From positions 70,845,898-70,909,897 of the forward strand of contig NC_052360.1 in assembly GCF_009727055.1 (NCBI RefSeq): a stretch of DNA of 64,000 nucleotides, given 5' to 3'. Of the stretch, positions 11,501 to 24,400 are shown in pieces (positions within the stretch are counted from its first letter, which is position 1; the number at the start of each line of letters is the position of its first letter). Below the pieces are notes generated by a model. The model saw only the letters and a list, made by a program, of their open reading frames with translations, made no database searches and had not been told where the DNA came from. The DNA comes from Benincasa hispida. Its lineage: Eukaryota > Streptophyta > Magnoliopsida > Cucurbitales > Cucurbitaceae. A program made the position numbers and the translations under genes.

Positions 11501-14017
11501 CAAAATGAGACTTATGGACAAAGACTTACACTCGCCTCACTATGGAAAAGAAAAGCTGGAGGCTGCTCTAAGACTTCTAAAATTTTGCCGGGCATCAAAA
11601 CCAAGTAAACAATGTAATGGGCAGAAATCTTTAAAGAAAATGAGGCAATAATACCTTCTTAGTTCTCTCCTCCTTATCTGCAATTTCTTTTCGCTTATCC
11701 TTCTCGGATCCCTACAAGTGGAGTAAGAAATGAGATGAAACTGCCAAGTCCTCATTTAATGTACCAAGAGGCCAAGGGTCATAAGATCCCATAGGCCATG
11801 GATAATCAACTATGAAAGAGGATTAAGTCGGTGTACCAATTTAATAAAGATTTCGTTGTTGTCCTTCTTGCTTGAAAGTTGTTGCATGGATGCAAATTCT
11901 TTAGGATCCACCTTCCTCTCCTCAGTTTTTAGAGCTAGAAGGGCCTTCCTTTTATCCTCAAGCAACTTTTCATACTCCTCCAGTGTCATTTCCTGCATCA
12001 AGAAAAAGAGAGCAAATTAGATTCAAAATCAAGTCAAACAGTACAATGGTGTTTGCAACCCAGAGCCCACCAGACTAATATATGCAATCAAATTTACAAC
12101 TGCTACATGTATCAAATTTGTGCTACTAAAAGTAAAGTAATAAAGCCTGTTCAAGTTGACATGCTTTTCAACCACAAGAAAATCAAGGGCAAGTGAGATA
12201 ATAGGCCCCAGATTTAAGAGAAATTTACAAAAACTGAAGATAATAACCTTGTCTTCTGGTACTGCTTCCTCCGGTTCTTTAGCAGGGTTCTCTGTATTGA
12301 CCCCTGATGTATCATCCTCTTGAATAGGCTTCTCGTCACCTACATTCTTTTCAGTTTCATTAACAGCTTCCTCCGGCACCCTAAATATAAAACAGAAATT
12401 TATAGGCTACAAGAGAGGATAACACAAACATAAAAAATGCAACCCCCCTCCCTCAAAAGAAAAATGAGGCTAGCCAAGCTCCTTGTAATATGTTGGGTGG
12501 TTGAGTGCATCTTCACATATTGGGAAAGGCATTGACCATAGAATTTTGTCTTTCAAGCCAACCTGGTGGCTTCTATGAGAAAGGGATTGAGAAGAAGGCT
12601 CATGTATGCACCTAATACCAGGAAAAAGACATCCATGAAGATGGAAGATATACACATGTACTTACTCAGCAAATTCGTCAGTTGACCTTCCCCAATTTCC
12701 ACGACCAGCCCCTTCACGTTTAAATTCATTTCTGGTCATAAAATCAGGAATGAAGTGTCAAAACAGTGCAGAACATACAGCAGGGGAATGCATTGAATTT
12801 TAAAAGAATAGACGCTCACCCACGGCCAGTTCCACTGTGGCGTTCAAATGCTCTACGAGGGCGTTCCCCATCAGCAGCCTCTCCATTATTGAAACCACCC
12901 CGACGGCCACCACGACCACGAGGCCCACCATATCCACGTCTTTCCGCTGTTTTTCCACCCTCTCCATCTTCAGGTGCATTAGTGCTCTCATTATTGGCAA
13001 AGTCACGATTGAAGCCACCACCCTCACGACCTCGCCCATATCCCCGTCCTCCCCCCCGTCCACTGCCACGACCTCCACGACTGCCTTCATTCCTTGATTC
13101 TCTTACTACTCAAAGTAAGAAAAAGATTGTCTCAATCACTCAATGGATAATTCATTCCAGTCCACTCATAAGAATCCGATGGTCAGAGCAATAGTAGGTT
13201 GGTAAATTATAATCTAAAAGGACGGCAAAATGTTAAAAAAGCAAGACTAACAAGATAATGAAAAATTGATTGCACACTCCTAAGTTCCTGAAAAAGTCCC
13301 CAAATCAACAAACAATCATAAATTCAGCTTGGTAATGTCCAACTGTTATCATAGATTCAAATCATTAATAATCATGAACAAAAACAACATATCATAGTAA
13401 GAAAACAAAAATTTATCTAAACCTTGAAACATTTAAATAGAATTTATTAATTCACAACTGCATTACAGACATCAGATAAGGTATTGATACTTTCAACTCA
13501 TTAATGTTCCAATCAAAGTACCTAAGCAGACACGTCATTGGGTATTATCTGAATTACAAACAAAACTTAAATGCAAAAACACAATATAACAAAGCCAACT
13601 ATTACATCCTACTAATCCTTTGTAAAAAAAAAAAGGTAGCTTTAATACTTCGACCCAATTAAAAACAGTAACCACCCTTCACTCTTGCACAGTTTTAGAG
13701 CAGAAGGCCAAACAGCTAGAAACGAAACAATAAACAATATATGAAAAATGTAAAATCAATTAACCAAAACGATTAAAAAAACATCAATAATCAAAACCAA
13801 ACCAGAAATTTTAGAAACGAAGAATCTAACCAGCCTGAGCAGGTGGAAGGGGCTTGGAAGGAAGACTAGCAGGCTTATTCGCCACCGGTTTCGTCTGAGC
13901 AGGGCCTTTCTTAGACGGCGGCGCCGCCACCGCCGCCACCTGATTAGCCGCAATTAGCTGCGACGGGTCCTCAGCGTCATCATCTCCCAACAAATCAAAA
14001 GGATTAACGGTCGCCAT
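8574..14017 (-). CDS. RGG-repeat nuclear RNA-binding protein (Stm1 / HABP4-PAI-RBP1 family), RGGA/B/C-like
   Basis: Seven coding exons on the minus strand: 14017-13831, 13105-12820, 12731-12666, 12380-12248, 11992-11837, 11711-11655 and 8753-8574. All introns are GT-AG, and the phases join into one 1,065-nt frame (354 residues). The N-terminus MATVNPFDLLGDDDAEDP is the Stm1_N motif. Exon 2 is rich in RGG/GRG boxes. Exons 2-3 carry the conserved block GRGNEFKREGAGRGNWG, exon 4 is acidic, and exon 5 has EEYEKLLEDKRKALLALK of the HABP4/PAI-RBP1 domain. Exon 7 contains SINEFLRPAEGERHY, a second RGR tract and the C-terminus FPTLGAK. In Arabidopsis, RGGA-type proteins bind RNA in cytoplasm and nucleus and affect salt and drought responses; a role here is inferred from family. 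A telobox-like 'aaccctag' lies in the 5' leader (~14184), common in translation-related plant genes. Which of RGGA, B or C it is cannot be decided, so no symbol is given. Confidence 0.93.
9326..10298. mobile_element. Non-autonomous DNA transposon with ~200-bp terminal inverted repeats
   Basis: The left arm (9326 to about 9535) and the reverse complement of the right arm (10298 to about 10090) match over about 200 bp. Shared stretches include 'caagaatatgtgcatt', 'gttttacaaaatagg', 'ctaaattaattagata' and 'tctctctcctc'. The centre is CT/GA-rich (9520-9660, 10000-10100) with no transposase. Long arms suggest a Mutator-like MITE, but I could not identify a target-site duplication, so the superfamily is open. 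Confidence 0.7.
10490..11200 (+). mobile_element. 5'-truncated LINE fragment with reverse-transcriptase zinc-binding (zf-RVT) domain
   Basis: Plus-strand translation across frames gives KVKFFLWKISHNAIN, then CCHLCYAAYETPNHLF, IHCPFTKHFWKEITFGW. This is the Cys/His zinc-binding domain found C-terminal to the RT of plant non-LTR retrotransposons. The fragment ends in an A-rich tail (aaaaagaaaaagaaaaag, 11168-11195). It lies antisense within the last RGG intron and is frameshifted. Confidence 0.75.
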
Positions 14018-14794
14018 TTTCGAACAATCTCGAAACCAAAAACCCCAAAAAAGACCTCAAAGAAAAGGAAATTCCACTCCGAGAAAGGCGAGCAGAAAAC
14101 CTATCTAAACAAGAGCTCCATGATTATAATAAAAGAAAGAATAAGAGATCTGTAGAGAAAGAAGAGGAAGAGGAAAAGGAAGAACCCTAGCCGCAATCGA
14201 AGTGAGTAATGTGAGTAGGAGCAAAAGAAGTCGACTGACCTAAATTCCTCAATTTATTTGTGTCCTTCCAACGTTTATTTGTATGAATTATACAACTTGT
14301 GTGCCTTCCCAATAAATATATATTTATTTCGGAAAAAAAATATTATTGTCATAGTTGGTTCGGTTTTTTTAAAAAAAAAAAAAAAAAAATTGCAGGCGAA
14401 TTGAAATTCAAACCAAACCGTTTGATTTTATAAAATAGAGAACCAAATCGATGTCCAATAAGGAACAAAACAAATTATTTAGATTTTGATTGAATTGGTT
14501 CCATGTTGGTTTGGTTTTCGGTTTTGAGTCCATACGGTCATTTTGCTTGTTCTTCTTCTTTTCAATTTTATTTCGGTTTTATTTTGAATTGATCATTTTT
14601 ATTTATCTCAAATTAAAATTTGACTTAATTATTTTTTGTAGATTAAAATTAGGTATTTTTTTCTTTTCTTTCAGATAATAATAACTAGATTTTTTTCTAA
14701 TGTTTATATGAACTCTAATAAGTAAAATATTGAAAGTAAAATTAATAATACAATCCATCATTCATCCAAGGAAATAAAATACTAATGTACATTG
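14018..14794. promoter_or_regulatory. 5' leader and upstream region of the RGG gene
   Basis: 14018 to ~14230 is the probable 5' untranslated leader, GA-rich on the plus strand, with a telobox-like 'aaccctag' near 14184. A TATA-rich stretch ('ataaatatatatttattt', ~14313-14330) could be the core promoter, which is inference. Further out is AT-rich DNA with a poly(A) run (14369-14389). I see no gene here. Confidence 0.4.
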
Positions 14795-16649
14795 TGATGG
14801 TGTTGACATTCAGCATGCAAAAACAATTAGAATCTTAAGTACTATAATTCCATCAATTTTAACAAATAAACATGCAAGATCAAATAAAAATACTAGTAGG
14901 GTTTCTAAAATTATACATTTGTTGAACTCTTCAATCATTAAATTTCAGCTCAAAATTCTTTACCGACAAGCTGTAAATCACCACTTGATCTTCTTTATTA
15001 TCTTTTAGGACCTTAAATTGGATGGTAAAACCCAAAAAGAGAGATCAATCGAAGGGATTTTTATTGGCAAGAAAAAACCTTATGAGAAACCACTTTTCAC
15101 TTTTCTCATCCCAATGTCTATAGAAGGCCACCTTTTTTCTCAAATTTTTCTTCTTTTATCGAAGATATACATGCAAAGTTGAAGTTAACAACATATAGAT
15201 ACTCCATCCTCATGCACTCTGAGTGGGATAGGTGTTGAAATAGTGAGATAAGTGGGAAAACCCAATCATTATTTCCTTATTTTGAACTTTTCAAAATTGA
15301 AATCAAGATGAATTTTAAAACAAAATTCATTTCTTTAAATTAATTTTTATCCAAAATTAATTTAAATAATTAATTAAACAAATTTAATTAATTAAAATAA
15401 TTTAATATCAAATATTTAATTCTAGAAACATCAATTCCTTAAACGTTAATCCATATTCATGTAATATTTAAATCAAATTTAAATATTATTCAATTCTCCA
15501 ATTTCATTTAATTCGATAATGAAGCGTATAATTATATCGTATATGATTATTGATTCCCTTAATTCAAATTTGAATATTTTAAATTTACTGCTATTATAAG
15601 GTTTAATCCATTTGTGAGCTAGTAGGGGGACCTAATGGACCTACAAATCATGGGCTCCAATGATCTGACATTAACCGATTAGACTCTTTAACCTACTTAA
15701 CCAACATTCATTAACTATTAGATCACTACACTAAAGCCTAGTAGTTGCACTCTATCACTTTAGATATATTTCTGTCCACTTAATATAACCATAATCAGGA
15801 AGTTGACCATTGACAAGTTGTTCGTAATATCGGCTAGGTCAAAATTTGTTTTACCCCTAAGATTACATCTTGTTCCTTAAATCCCATTGATCCTCTAATG
15901 AATAATTGGTTTGTGATCCAATCACCAAACCGAGTCCCTCGGGCTAATGAGAGGGTGGGGTCCTTGTTCAAAACCTGGAGTTAGTACTTAAGGGAACAAC
16001 CTCTCTACTATCCCTAAAAACGAGTATGAGTGAATTCCATCTTGCTTCCTATGTCCCCAACTATCTACTTGATCTTACCCCTCAAATGGGAAGCTTATTG
16101 AGACGACACTATTGAGCCAACCTTCACCCATACAAATCTAAGGATAATCTTGAATAAATAGGAGTTCATGGTTAGCTCAGGATTAAGGTCAAGTTACCTA
16201 GGTCATCATTTTGAAATAGTCAATCTTAAATAGTAAACAATGTTATAAAGTAAGAGTGACTTATTTTTTGGTCCGGTCTTATACAATTTCTTTGCATAAG
16301 ACGCCTCCATTTGCATGTCTTCACATGAACGATTTAGGATCACATCATTTGTACTAAATACAAAGTGAGTCGCATTCGATAGTGTTTCCATAATAAGGTA
16401 CCCAGCCTTATCCGTATACTATAGACCGTTTTGGCTATCTACTCAAACTTGATCCACTCTCATGACTTCACATAAAGTTCAAATACTCATGTAATAGCCG
16501 TGGATCTTAGTTTATTGGATTTAGTTCTCACAAGTGCAATTTATATATTCAATAACAGTTTTATTGAGTAAACCTCAATAATTATTTTATTGCAAATAGA
16601 ATATGTTTTAATTTTACAAACTGCGAGTTTTAGGACATACAACCTAACA
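14795..16649 (-). repeat. Solo LTR of a Copia element, with target-site duplication
   Basis: Plus-strand bounds are TGATGG...CCTAACA. The 5-bp target duplication CATTG lies directly outside both ends (14790-14794 and 16650-16654). There is no adjacent PBS, polypurine tract or coding remnant, so this is an LTR left by unequal recombination. It is homologous to the 3' LTR at 35738-37586 (1,855 versus 1,849 bp), which sets its orientation, and more distantly to the LTR at 3297-5599. Confidence 0.8.
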
Positions 16650-16654
16650 CATTG

Positions 16655-18450
16655 TTCATCAAAATTTAAGTGTGTATATATACTATTAGTTTGGTTCGAT
16701 TTTGATTGATTTTTCAATAAAAACCAAACTGATCCAATGATTTTTTGTTTTCTTCAAATACAAACCAACATGTCTAACTTTTACACTAAAAAACCAAATT
16801 AAACCAATGGATCAGTTTGAATTGATTTTTGTCAATTTTTTGGATTTTTGTTGCTCTCCTAGTGTATAAGTTTAAAAGGTTCATCTACTAATAGAACTAT
16901 TAAATATTTGAAAAATTTGTATGGATGACCCCTATTTAGGGGCCACTCGAAAATTTCCCTTATTTGAAAAAAAATGCTCAAAATTTAACCTTCTGCTTAT
17001 GTCAACTGTGTGTGGAAGTACCATTTTAACCCTAAAACGGGTACAAGCCCAGACACAACCTAGATTTCTTGCTCTTACCTCTCACTCCTTCATCTCGTTC
17101 CTCAATTCACGTAGCCCTCCTTCATCTTTTTCCTTGACTTTTCCCCTTATTTTGAATTCTTCCCCTTGCTTCTTCCTCGTCAATTTTCTAGTTTTTTTCC
17201 TTTGAGTTTTTTCATTCATTTGAATTCTCACTCTTGCTTCTTCCTCTCGTTTCTTGGTCTCACTCTCGCTTCTTCCTCTTACTTATTGGTCTCACTCTTG
17301 CTTCTTCTTCTCGTTCTAATTCACGCTTCAACTTACATCTTTGATTCAAGAAGAAGAAGAAGATGTCAACATAAACAAAAGAAATCACCGGAATAAATAG
17401 GGCATCTGAAGAAGGATGGAAAGGAAATCTGGACATAAAAAGGAAAAACAAAGGAGCTACATAAACATAAATCGCCAGAAAAGAAAAAAGAGAAATCGTT
17501 GAAAAACAAAGAGCGTCATAAATAAAAGAAATCATTGAAAAAGAAAAAAAGAAAAAAAGAAAAATGACAGATAAAACGGAAAAAAAGAAAAAAATCTACA
17601 AAAGAGAGAAGGAAGAAGAAGAAGGGTTAAAGTGGTAAATTCACATGATGACGACATCAACAGAGCCAAAAATAGAGCAAATTATGAAGGCTAAATTTTG
17701 AGAAGATCCCTCGGTACCAATTTCCCTAAATATTCTCGGCACCAATTTCCCTAAATATTTTCCTGAATAAACACATTGTGACAGACCTATTGACCCATGG
17801 GTAGAGAGAATTGGATTTTTCCGTTGGATTCTCAGTTCCACAGCTTAAAAAATCATAAAGGATCAAGCCTAACCAAATTCATGATATATATTTATTGTTT
17901 CGTAATAACATTTACATGTGATAATGATAATTTTAAATATATTATTTGCAAAGTATTTACTTGTGACATATTAAAAAATATGACAGAATTTTGTTATCCA
18001 TTATGATATTTTGGTTGACCAATGTTCCACTTTTAAATGAAGACGATAGTTGTGATGTGCTGATGACTAGAGAGACTACCAAAACATATTTAATGAATTA
18101 AATCTAAAAACACAAAATAAAATATAAATAACCGACCAAAAAAACTCTTTAGGATATTTGACCCCTCATACAATTATTGATAACTGATGATTATCTACCA
18201 TAATACTATTTGAAATCTCTTTTGTTACCGTATTTACTATTTCCTAATTATCTTCACTCTCCCTCTTTGATATAATGTCTACTATTTTTTATCCAATTTA
18301 CACTCCAAACACAAACTATTATAACCAACAAACTATAATACCGATTCAACACCTCAAATACTGGCTTAATTTTTGTCCAAGTCACGGGCGTCGCCTATTT
18401 AAGAAAGTTAAAAAGAAAGCCAAAAGAATTCCAAGCTCCAAAATGTAACT
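16655..18450. other. Intergenic region between the RGG and EDD1 genes
   Basis: No supportable gene. It contains AT-rich DNA resembling the other flank of the solo LTR (16675-16870, 'aaccaaactgatccaatg'), a CT-rich tract (17080-17330) and a purine-rich tract (17346-17630). The two genes are arranged head to tail on the minus strand, so this segment is the 3' flank of EDD1 and distal upstream of RGG. Confidence 0.5.
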
Positions 18451-18811
18451 ATGTTTTGTACATTAAAATCATGCATGAATTTACAATTTCAGTGATTACA
18501 AGTTGAACAAAAATTCTTTGCAACATTGCTCTAGCAAAACAAACTACACTTTCTAAAAGGTGAAACTCATATGATAGAGGTCTCAAAATTTTATTGAACT
18601 GGAGGAAGGAATAATGAATGTTACAAAACATTATTGTCCTCAACATGATAAATGAAGCAAGCCTATAATAGTAATGCTACAATCAAATAGAAACCTCAAT
18701 ATTATACAGAACTTGTTACGATGTCGTACGGCCTTCATTCAACATCTAGTTTCTCCTCCAAATGATTCAGTTTCCTTGGGTCCATATTTGTTAGTTGCAT
18801 TATAAAGTTAA

Positions 18812-21430
18812 TCAAAATCCTGATAGAAGTGATAGCACTGCTATGCCTCTTGGAAGATCAGCAATTTTTTTGAGAAGAGCAAGCCGATTTTTACGGATTT
18901 TTTCATTTTCCTGTAAACGAATGAATGCAAAAGAATTGTGGACGAATCGAGTAGTTAATTCAAGATAGCATTTAGAGAAAACATAAAACATGTTATTTCT
19001 TTAGACATTATTGCTTATGTGTTTATATGCTTCCAAAATGAACAGTCTGTTGTAAGAATCCAAGTGAACAAGTTACACATTATTTGACTAATTCTCAGAC
19101 TAGAACTGAAATCTAACAATGTACCAAGACATGGATTAAAAGGAATGCAAAAATGTTCTAGAAATGTCCAAAATCTCTTATGTTTCGATTTTAATAAAAA
19201 CGTGTTACTTTTGAAACAGTGACTGAAGATTGTTGAGATTTGAGATTTTTCTTAATTAAATTTCACTTGGTTGTTTTTTAAGTTACTTTAATTTATTGTT
19301 AGATTTAATTTTTTAGTTTAATGTTTTAAGTTTTGTGAGTTTCTATATTTAATGTTGTTTTGAATGGCAAGTTAGTGGTGGTTCACTTTTGTACCTATAC
19401 AAATGTAAACTTCTATGTAAAGTTAGTATCACATTTTGAGTACCATATTTTGCATCACCAACATTTTCAACTTCAGTAAAAAGTTTATTCATCCATTGGA
19501 TTTCACAATCTCATTTTCCATTTTCTTCTCTTTGTTTAACAAACATTGAGATTTGATTTACGGCATTCATCTAGTGATTTCATTTTCTCAACAAAGATAA
19601 AAATACAAATACGACTATAAGATTAATTAAAGGTAAGTGCAACATACCACCATTACAAATACACGCTCAAAGAAATCTTCTAGTGGCTCAATGAGCTTTG
19701 AAGATATTTCAAAGAATTCATCAACCTCAATGCCTGAATCAAATGAGAAATAAAATCAATCTTACCTCTACCTCAACCATAGTTGTGCATAAAGAAAGAC
19801 GTAGAATTGCCAAGAAATTGCGACTAATGAAGAGAGTATACCAGGGTGAACTTCGTTTTTAATTGACAAAAACGTATTCCATAAAGCTCTTTCTTCATTC
19901 GATTCGAAGGCTGCCTCATCAACCTTAAAGAAAGAATAACAAGTAGAAAGAGAAGCATTTGAGTAAATACAATCATTTGAATGCAGTTATAAAATGGAGA
20001 AGGAAAAAGCCTGGGGGAAGAGTGAAAATCTCAGTTATAAGACAAGTCAAAAGAAAGAGAGAATTAAAAATGTGTTTTGTAGAAACATGAGCTACGTTAA
20101 ATAATAAGTATAATAATGTTTATAAAAAATAAAAATACAGAAGAAAATAACTTTAAAATGTACTTCAAATCTGACTAAAGACCTTGACGTAGTCTACAAT
20201 AGGTATTTAAATTCATTTGGTTTACGGTTATGTATACCACAGCGAGTATCAAACTAAAGAAGTAGTTAACGGCCTCCAGGCACTCTATGTTCTTGACAAA
20301 GAGGATCATATTTCCACAATATTACAGAAACTTCATAATATTTACCATAGAACTCATTAAGATGAGATCATACGAAATATAAAACCAAAAAAGTCAAATC
20401 ACTGTTCTCCTAAAATTAATCTAAAATCTTCACAATGGAAGCTTTTAAATCCTTGGTCCTAAGCTTTCAGGTTATTCTATCTTGCTTTCTTTAACATATT
20501 TTGTTTCAATTTAATTATTTCTATTTAGTTATCATTCATTGTCTAACAAGAACTAGTATGAAAGACCACAAAACCTAACTTATGACACAGCTTCAAACGC
20601 TAGTCCAAGTGCCTATCTATTGATCGAATGGAATACTAGAAAGATGTGCTTATATTGGGCTTTTAACAAAATAACTTAATAGAAAAAAGACTAAATTATA
20701 AAAAATACTCCTAAATTTTGTATTTTGTTTAAAAATATGACGTTCTAAAAGTTTCAAGAATACTTTTAAACTTTAAACAAAAGTTACAAAATACCCCCAC
20801 CGTTAATTTTGGATGGAAACCATTAGTATTTTGATTTCAATAATACCATTACTGTTAGCTTAGCTTTGGATGAAGACCGTCAATACCTTGTTTTAAAAAT
20901 ACCTGTAACTTCAAATGATTCAATAATACTCTTAAACTTAAAAAAATGGTTCAATAATATCTTTATTGTTAGAAATAGATAGAAACTGTTAGTGCTTCAT
21001 TTCAAAAATACCATTGAACTCTCAAAGGATGCATTAGCACCCTAAAGCTTAAAGAAAAAAAAAAAGTTAAAAAATACCCTTAACATTCAATTAGTATTTA
21101 ACGAATCAACCACGAACTACCAATAATCTCAAATCTTAGGGCGTCCTTGGACAAAGGCACAGAATGACATTCATTTTATGTTGTTCAACATACGAACCAA
21201 CCACACAGTGACAAGTGAGTAATTCAAAGAGTGAACAGAAAATCCGGATAATGGTTGATAAATCAGGGCAAATTTAAAACTTTCCAACATAACAATTTTC
21301 CTCATTAACAGATATTGTAATGGGGTACCTCCATAGCAGGGTCAACATCCTTCCCAGAAATGATTCTTGTAGGACGAGCATATGCCTCTACAATCTTTGG
21401 GAAGAGATCGCCTTTTGACATAGCATTCAT
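18812..21430 (-). CDS. EDD1: EDD1 exons 22-25: C-terminal anticodon-binding (DALR) part and stop
   Basis: Exon 22 has [20 protein letters not shown]. Exon 23 has [18 protein letters not shown], exon 24 [15 protein letters not shown] and exon 25 [19 protein letters not shown], ending SGF-stop (TGA at 18814-18812). This is the DALR-type anticodon-binding end of beta subunits, with the family's usual short tail. The 3' UTR continues below 18811, perhaps to about 18450; no exact poly(A) site is assigned. Confidence 0.93.
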
Positions 21431-24400
21431 CTAAAATCATACCGTAAGAACAGTATTCAAGTAAGAAAAATATGTTATATCAATATTTCTGCCTAATGTG
21501 ATACAAAAAGAAGAAAAAAGAACTATGAAATATCACACTCTAGATTAAGAGTGTGTTTGGTTTAACTTTCAAGTACTTAATTTTAAAAATAACTCATTTT
21601 AGAAAAAATGAAGGATTTGACAACTACTCAAGATAGTTTTTGAAACACTTTCGAAGTGTACTTTAAATAGTTTTTGTCAAAAAAATATAAATAAAAATGA
21701 CTTTTTTGAAAAACATTTTTTTCTCTAGTCAATCCAAACAGACCTCAAGTGTCTAGCAAATGCCAAAATTTTTGAGAAGTGTCGCTAACAGACATGTTAA
21801 CTAAATTAAGTTGTTTATGCTCTCCATAAGATCTTCCAATATTGACTGGAAATATGTAAGATGGAAAACATTTTTTTTTTAAAAGAAAAAAAAGAAAAGA
21901 AAAATAAATGAAATCTTTAGAATACCTCAAAACAAGAAAACTCAAGAGCACAAAAAATAAACAACACTAAAAGATAGATTTATATTACAATATTAATAAT
22001 GAAACTACAATACACCATAGCCTTGTGAGAGCGCTACTCTCTCCCAAAATTTCCCACAAGAAATTACTACAAAATTCTTCACTCCTTCCTCTCACCCACT
22101 CCCTAAAAACCCTAACAACCTTACTATCTAATTACTAATATGTCCCTTCTAATAACCATATTAATATTCTATTGATAATCTTATTATCTCCCTAGGCCTT
22201 ACAAAATGTTGAAAATAGAGTTTTTACCCTTGGGGCATATTTGTGTTTTCCTCTGTACCCTAGGGTTTCCCTTTTTTTCTATTTAAGCTTGCAGCCTCTG
22301 TGTATACTGTGTATCAAATTCTATAAGAATTCTTCATCCCGTGGTTTTTTCTCCCTTATTAGGGTTTTTCCACGTAACTTTGTGTGTGCTATTTTCTTTC
22401 TCTACTCTGTCTTTTTCATCATGGTATCAGAGCATGGAGACAAAACCCTAGCCACCATCGAGGAAAACCCAACGGGAGAATCCTAATTACCAGTAGGTGA
22501 GACCAATGGCACGGATATAGCCATTATTATCCAAAATGCCATAGATCGTTACTTTCAATCTGTTTTTCCACACCTCCACCGTGGCAACCAACTGACCAGG
22601 GCCGACACCCAACCTGAGCCGAGACCCATGGCGCCGCTGATCAGCGTAGCAGGTCATTCGATCCACGCCCAGTAGTAGACGAACGGCGCCTTGCAGCCAA
22701 TCCCTACCATGCCGCGCAGTTCCAGTCCGACGCAGCCCCAGCCGATCGAAGCTTTCTAGGTCGCGCAGCTCCAGACCGGTGCGTTCCCTCCCGTGCGGCC
22801 CAGTCGATCGGCATCTTCTGGCCAAATCCAGCTGCTGCAACCAGCCAGTGCAATCAGTCAGTCGATCGACGTTCCCTCTCAGCCGCTGCCTAAGCGAGGA
22901 CTTCTAGTCGACGCCGTCTTCGACACTGCTGGAGCGGGTCCGAGCCACGGCGGTTCTCATCAGCCGAACCAGCCGGGAGTTGATCCAACTCGTGGCTGCC
23001 ACTTCATCAATCGGAACCCTTTGTTCCAACCGGATTCGAACAGTAGTTTGGGTCAATCATCGCCTATAATTAGTGGGTTCGAAGTTGGGGAGTTGTCGTC
23101 TCACCGTCAAGATCAAGGGAGTATAATTCAAGACCAGTTTACTCAGTTACAACTCCAGATCAAACAGCAGAATGAGTTTGTCCAGTAGTAGATAATTGTC
23201 ATTGGGGAAGCACTGGGATCGTCATCTAATGCCCAGCCAGATCTAAACCCGAATCAACCTATTTACTCTGGAAATCCAGTAACCTTTTTCCCTGCCTTAT
23301 CTTCAAATTTATTTTTTGGGGCAATAGGAAATTCTGCTAGCTTTATTGTAGGGGAGAAGTTAAATGGTGATAATTATTTTTCCTGGTCCCAATCCATTAA
23401 AATGGCCCTTGAAGGCCATCATAAATTCAGGTATCTAACGGGCGAGATACCAAAGCCAAGACCGGGCGACCCCCAAGAACGAATATGGAAGGGAGGAAAC
23501 TCCCTACTTCGGTCTATTTTAGTAGGGAATATAGAGCCTCAAATTGGAAAACCCTTACTATATGCAACCACTGCTCGAGATATTTGGGAGGCAATCCAGA
23601 AGCATTACTCCAAACGACAGAATGCTTCCCGGTTGTATACCTTACGCAAGCAAGCCCATGAATGTAAGCAAGGGGCAATAGACGTGGGGCAATAGACGTT
23701 ACAACCTACTTCAACAAACTGTCGCTTCTTTGGCAAGAAATGGATCTATGTCGTGAGATGATCTGGAATTGTTTGTGTGGAGGAGTCTTACATTATCCGT
23801 CTGAGGAAACCGACCGAGTATACGACTTTCTTGCCAGGCTGAATTCTAAGTTTGATGCAGTACGGAGTCGAATATTGGGACCCCGTCCAATACCATCCCT
23901 GATGGAAGTTTGCTCTGAAATACATCTCGAGGAAGACAAGTCCAGGGCAATGATTAATACACAGGTTTCGTCGACGAACTCTGCTGCCTTCAAAACGTCA
24001 GCCCTATCAGTGATAAACAGAACAGCAAGCCGACTTCAGTTTGTGAACACTGCAAGAAGCCCTAGCACACGAAAGATCAATGCTGGAAGTTGCATGGCTG
24101 TCCACCGAATGGTAAAAAACGACAGTCAGGTCAAGCACTGGTAGGTGAATCAGCAACTGGAGGTTCTCAACCTCAGAATCAGGAAAACAATCAGAGCACT
24201 TCTAGTACGATAGGAGTAAGTGCAATTGCTCAATCATGTACTCTTCACTCCTTTGGCCTTGTTAGTATAACTGATAGCAAACCGTGGATTTTAGATTCAG
24301 GGGCTACGGATCACTTGACTGGTTCTTCCGACCAGTTTATTTCATATCAACCAAATGCTGGGAATGAGAGGATCAGAATTGCTGATGGGTCCTTTGCCCC

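Larger units (their letters stand above)
8754..11654 (-). other. Last intron (2.9 kb) of the RGG gene, carrying two transposon insertions
   Basis: Donor GTATTA follows codon 295 and acceptor TTAG precedes TCT TTG AGT at 8753. The intron is far longer than the others in this gene because it holds a ~970-bp inverted-repeat element (9326-10298) and a LINE fragment (about 10490-11200). The splice signals and coding phase are intact. Confidence 0.85.

Noticed and set aside
12766..13194. Pro/Arg-rich 142-residue plus-strand open frame
   Set aside because: It is the antisense shadow of the RGG-rich exon 2 (13105-12820); Gly/Arg codons read backwards give Pro/Ala/Thr.
17080..17640. Ser/Leu/Phe-rich frames and an apparent purine/pyrimidine-rich gene
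   Set aside because: Low-complexity CT and GA tracts open frames by composition. No splice structure or homology is visible.
22487..22840. 117-residue minus-strand open frame in the Copia leader
   Set aside because: It is opposite the GC-richer leader and start of the Copia, has no recognisable domain, and is interrupted outside that element. Chance frame.
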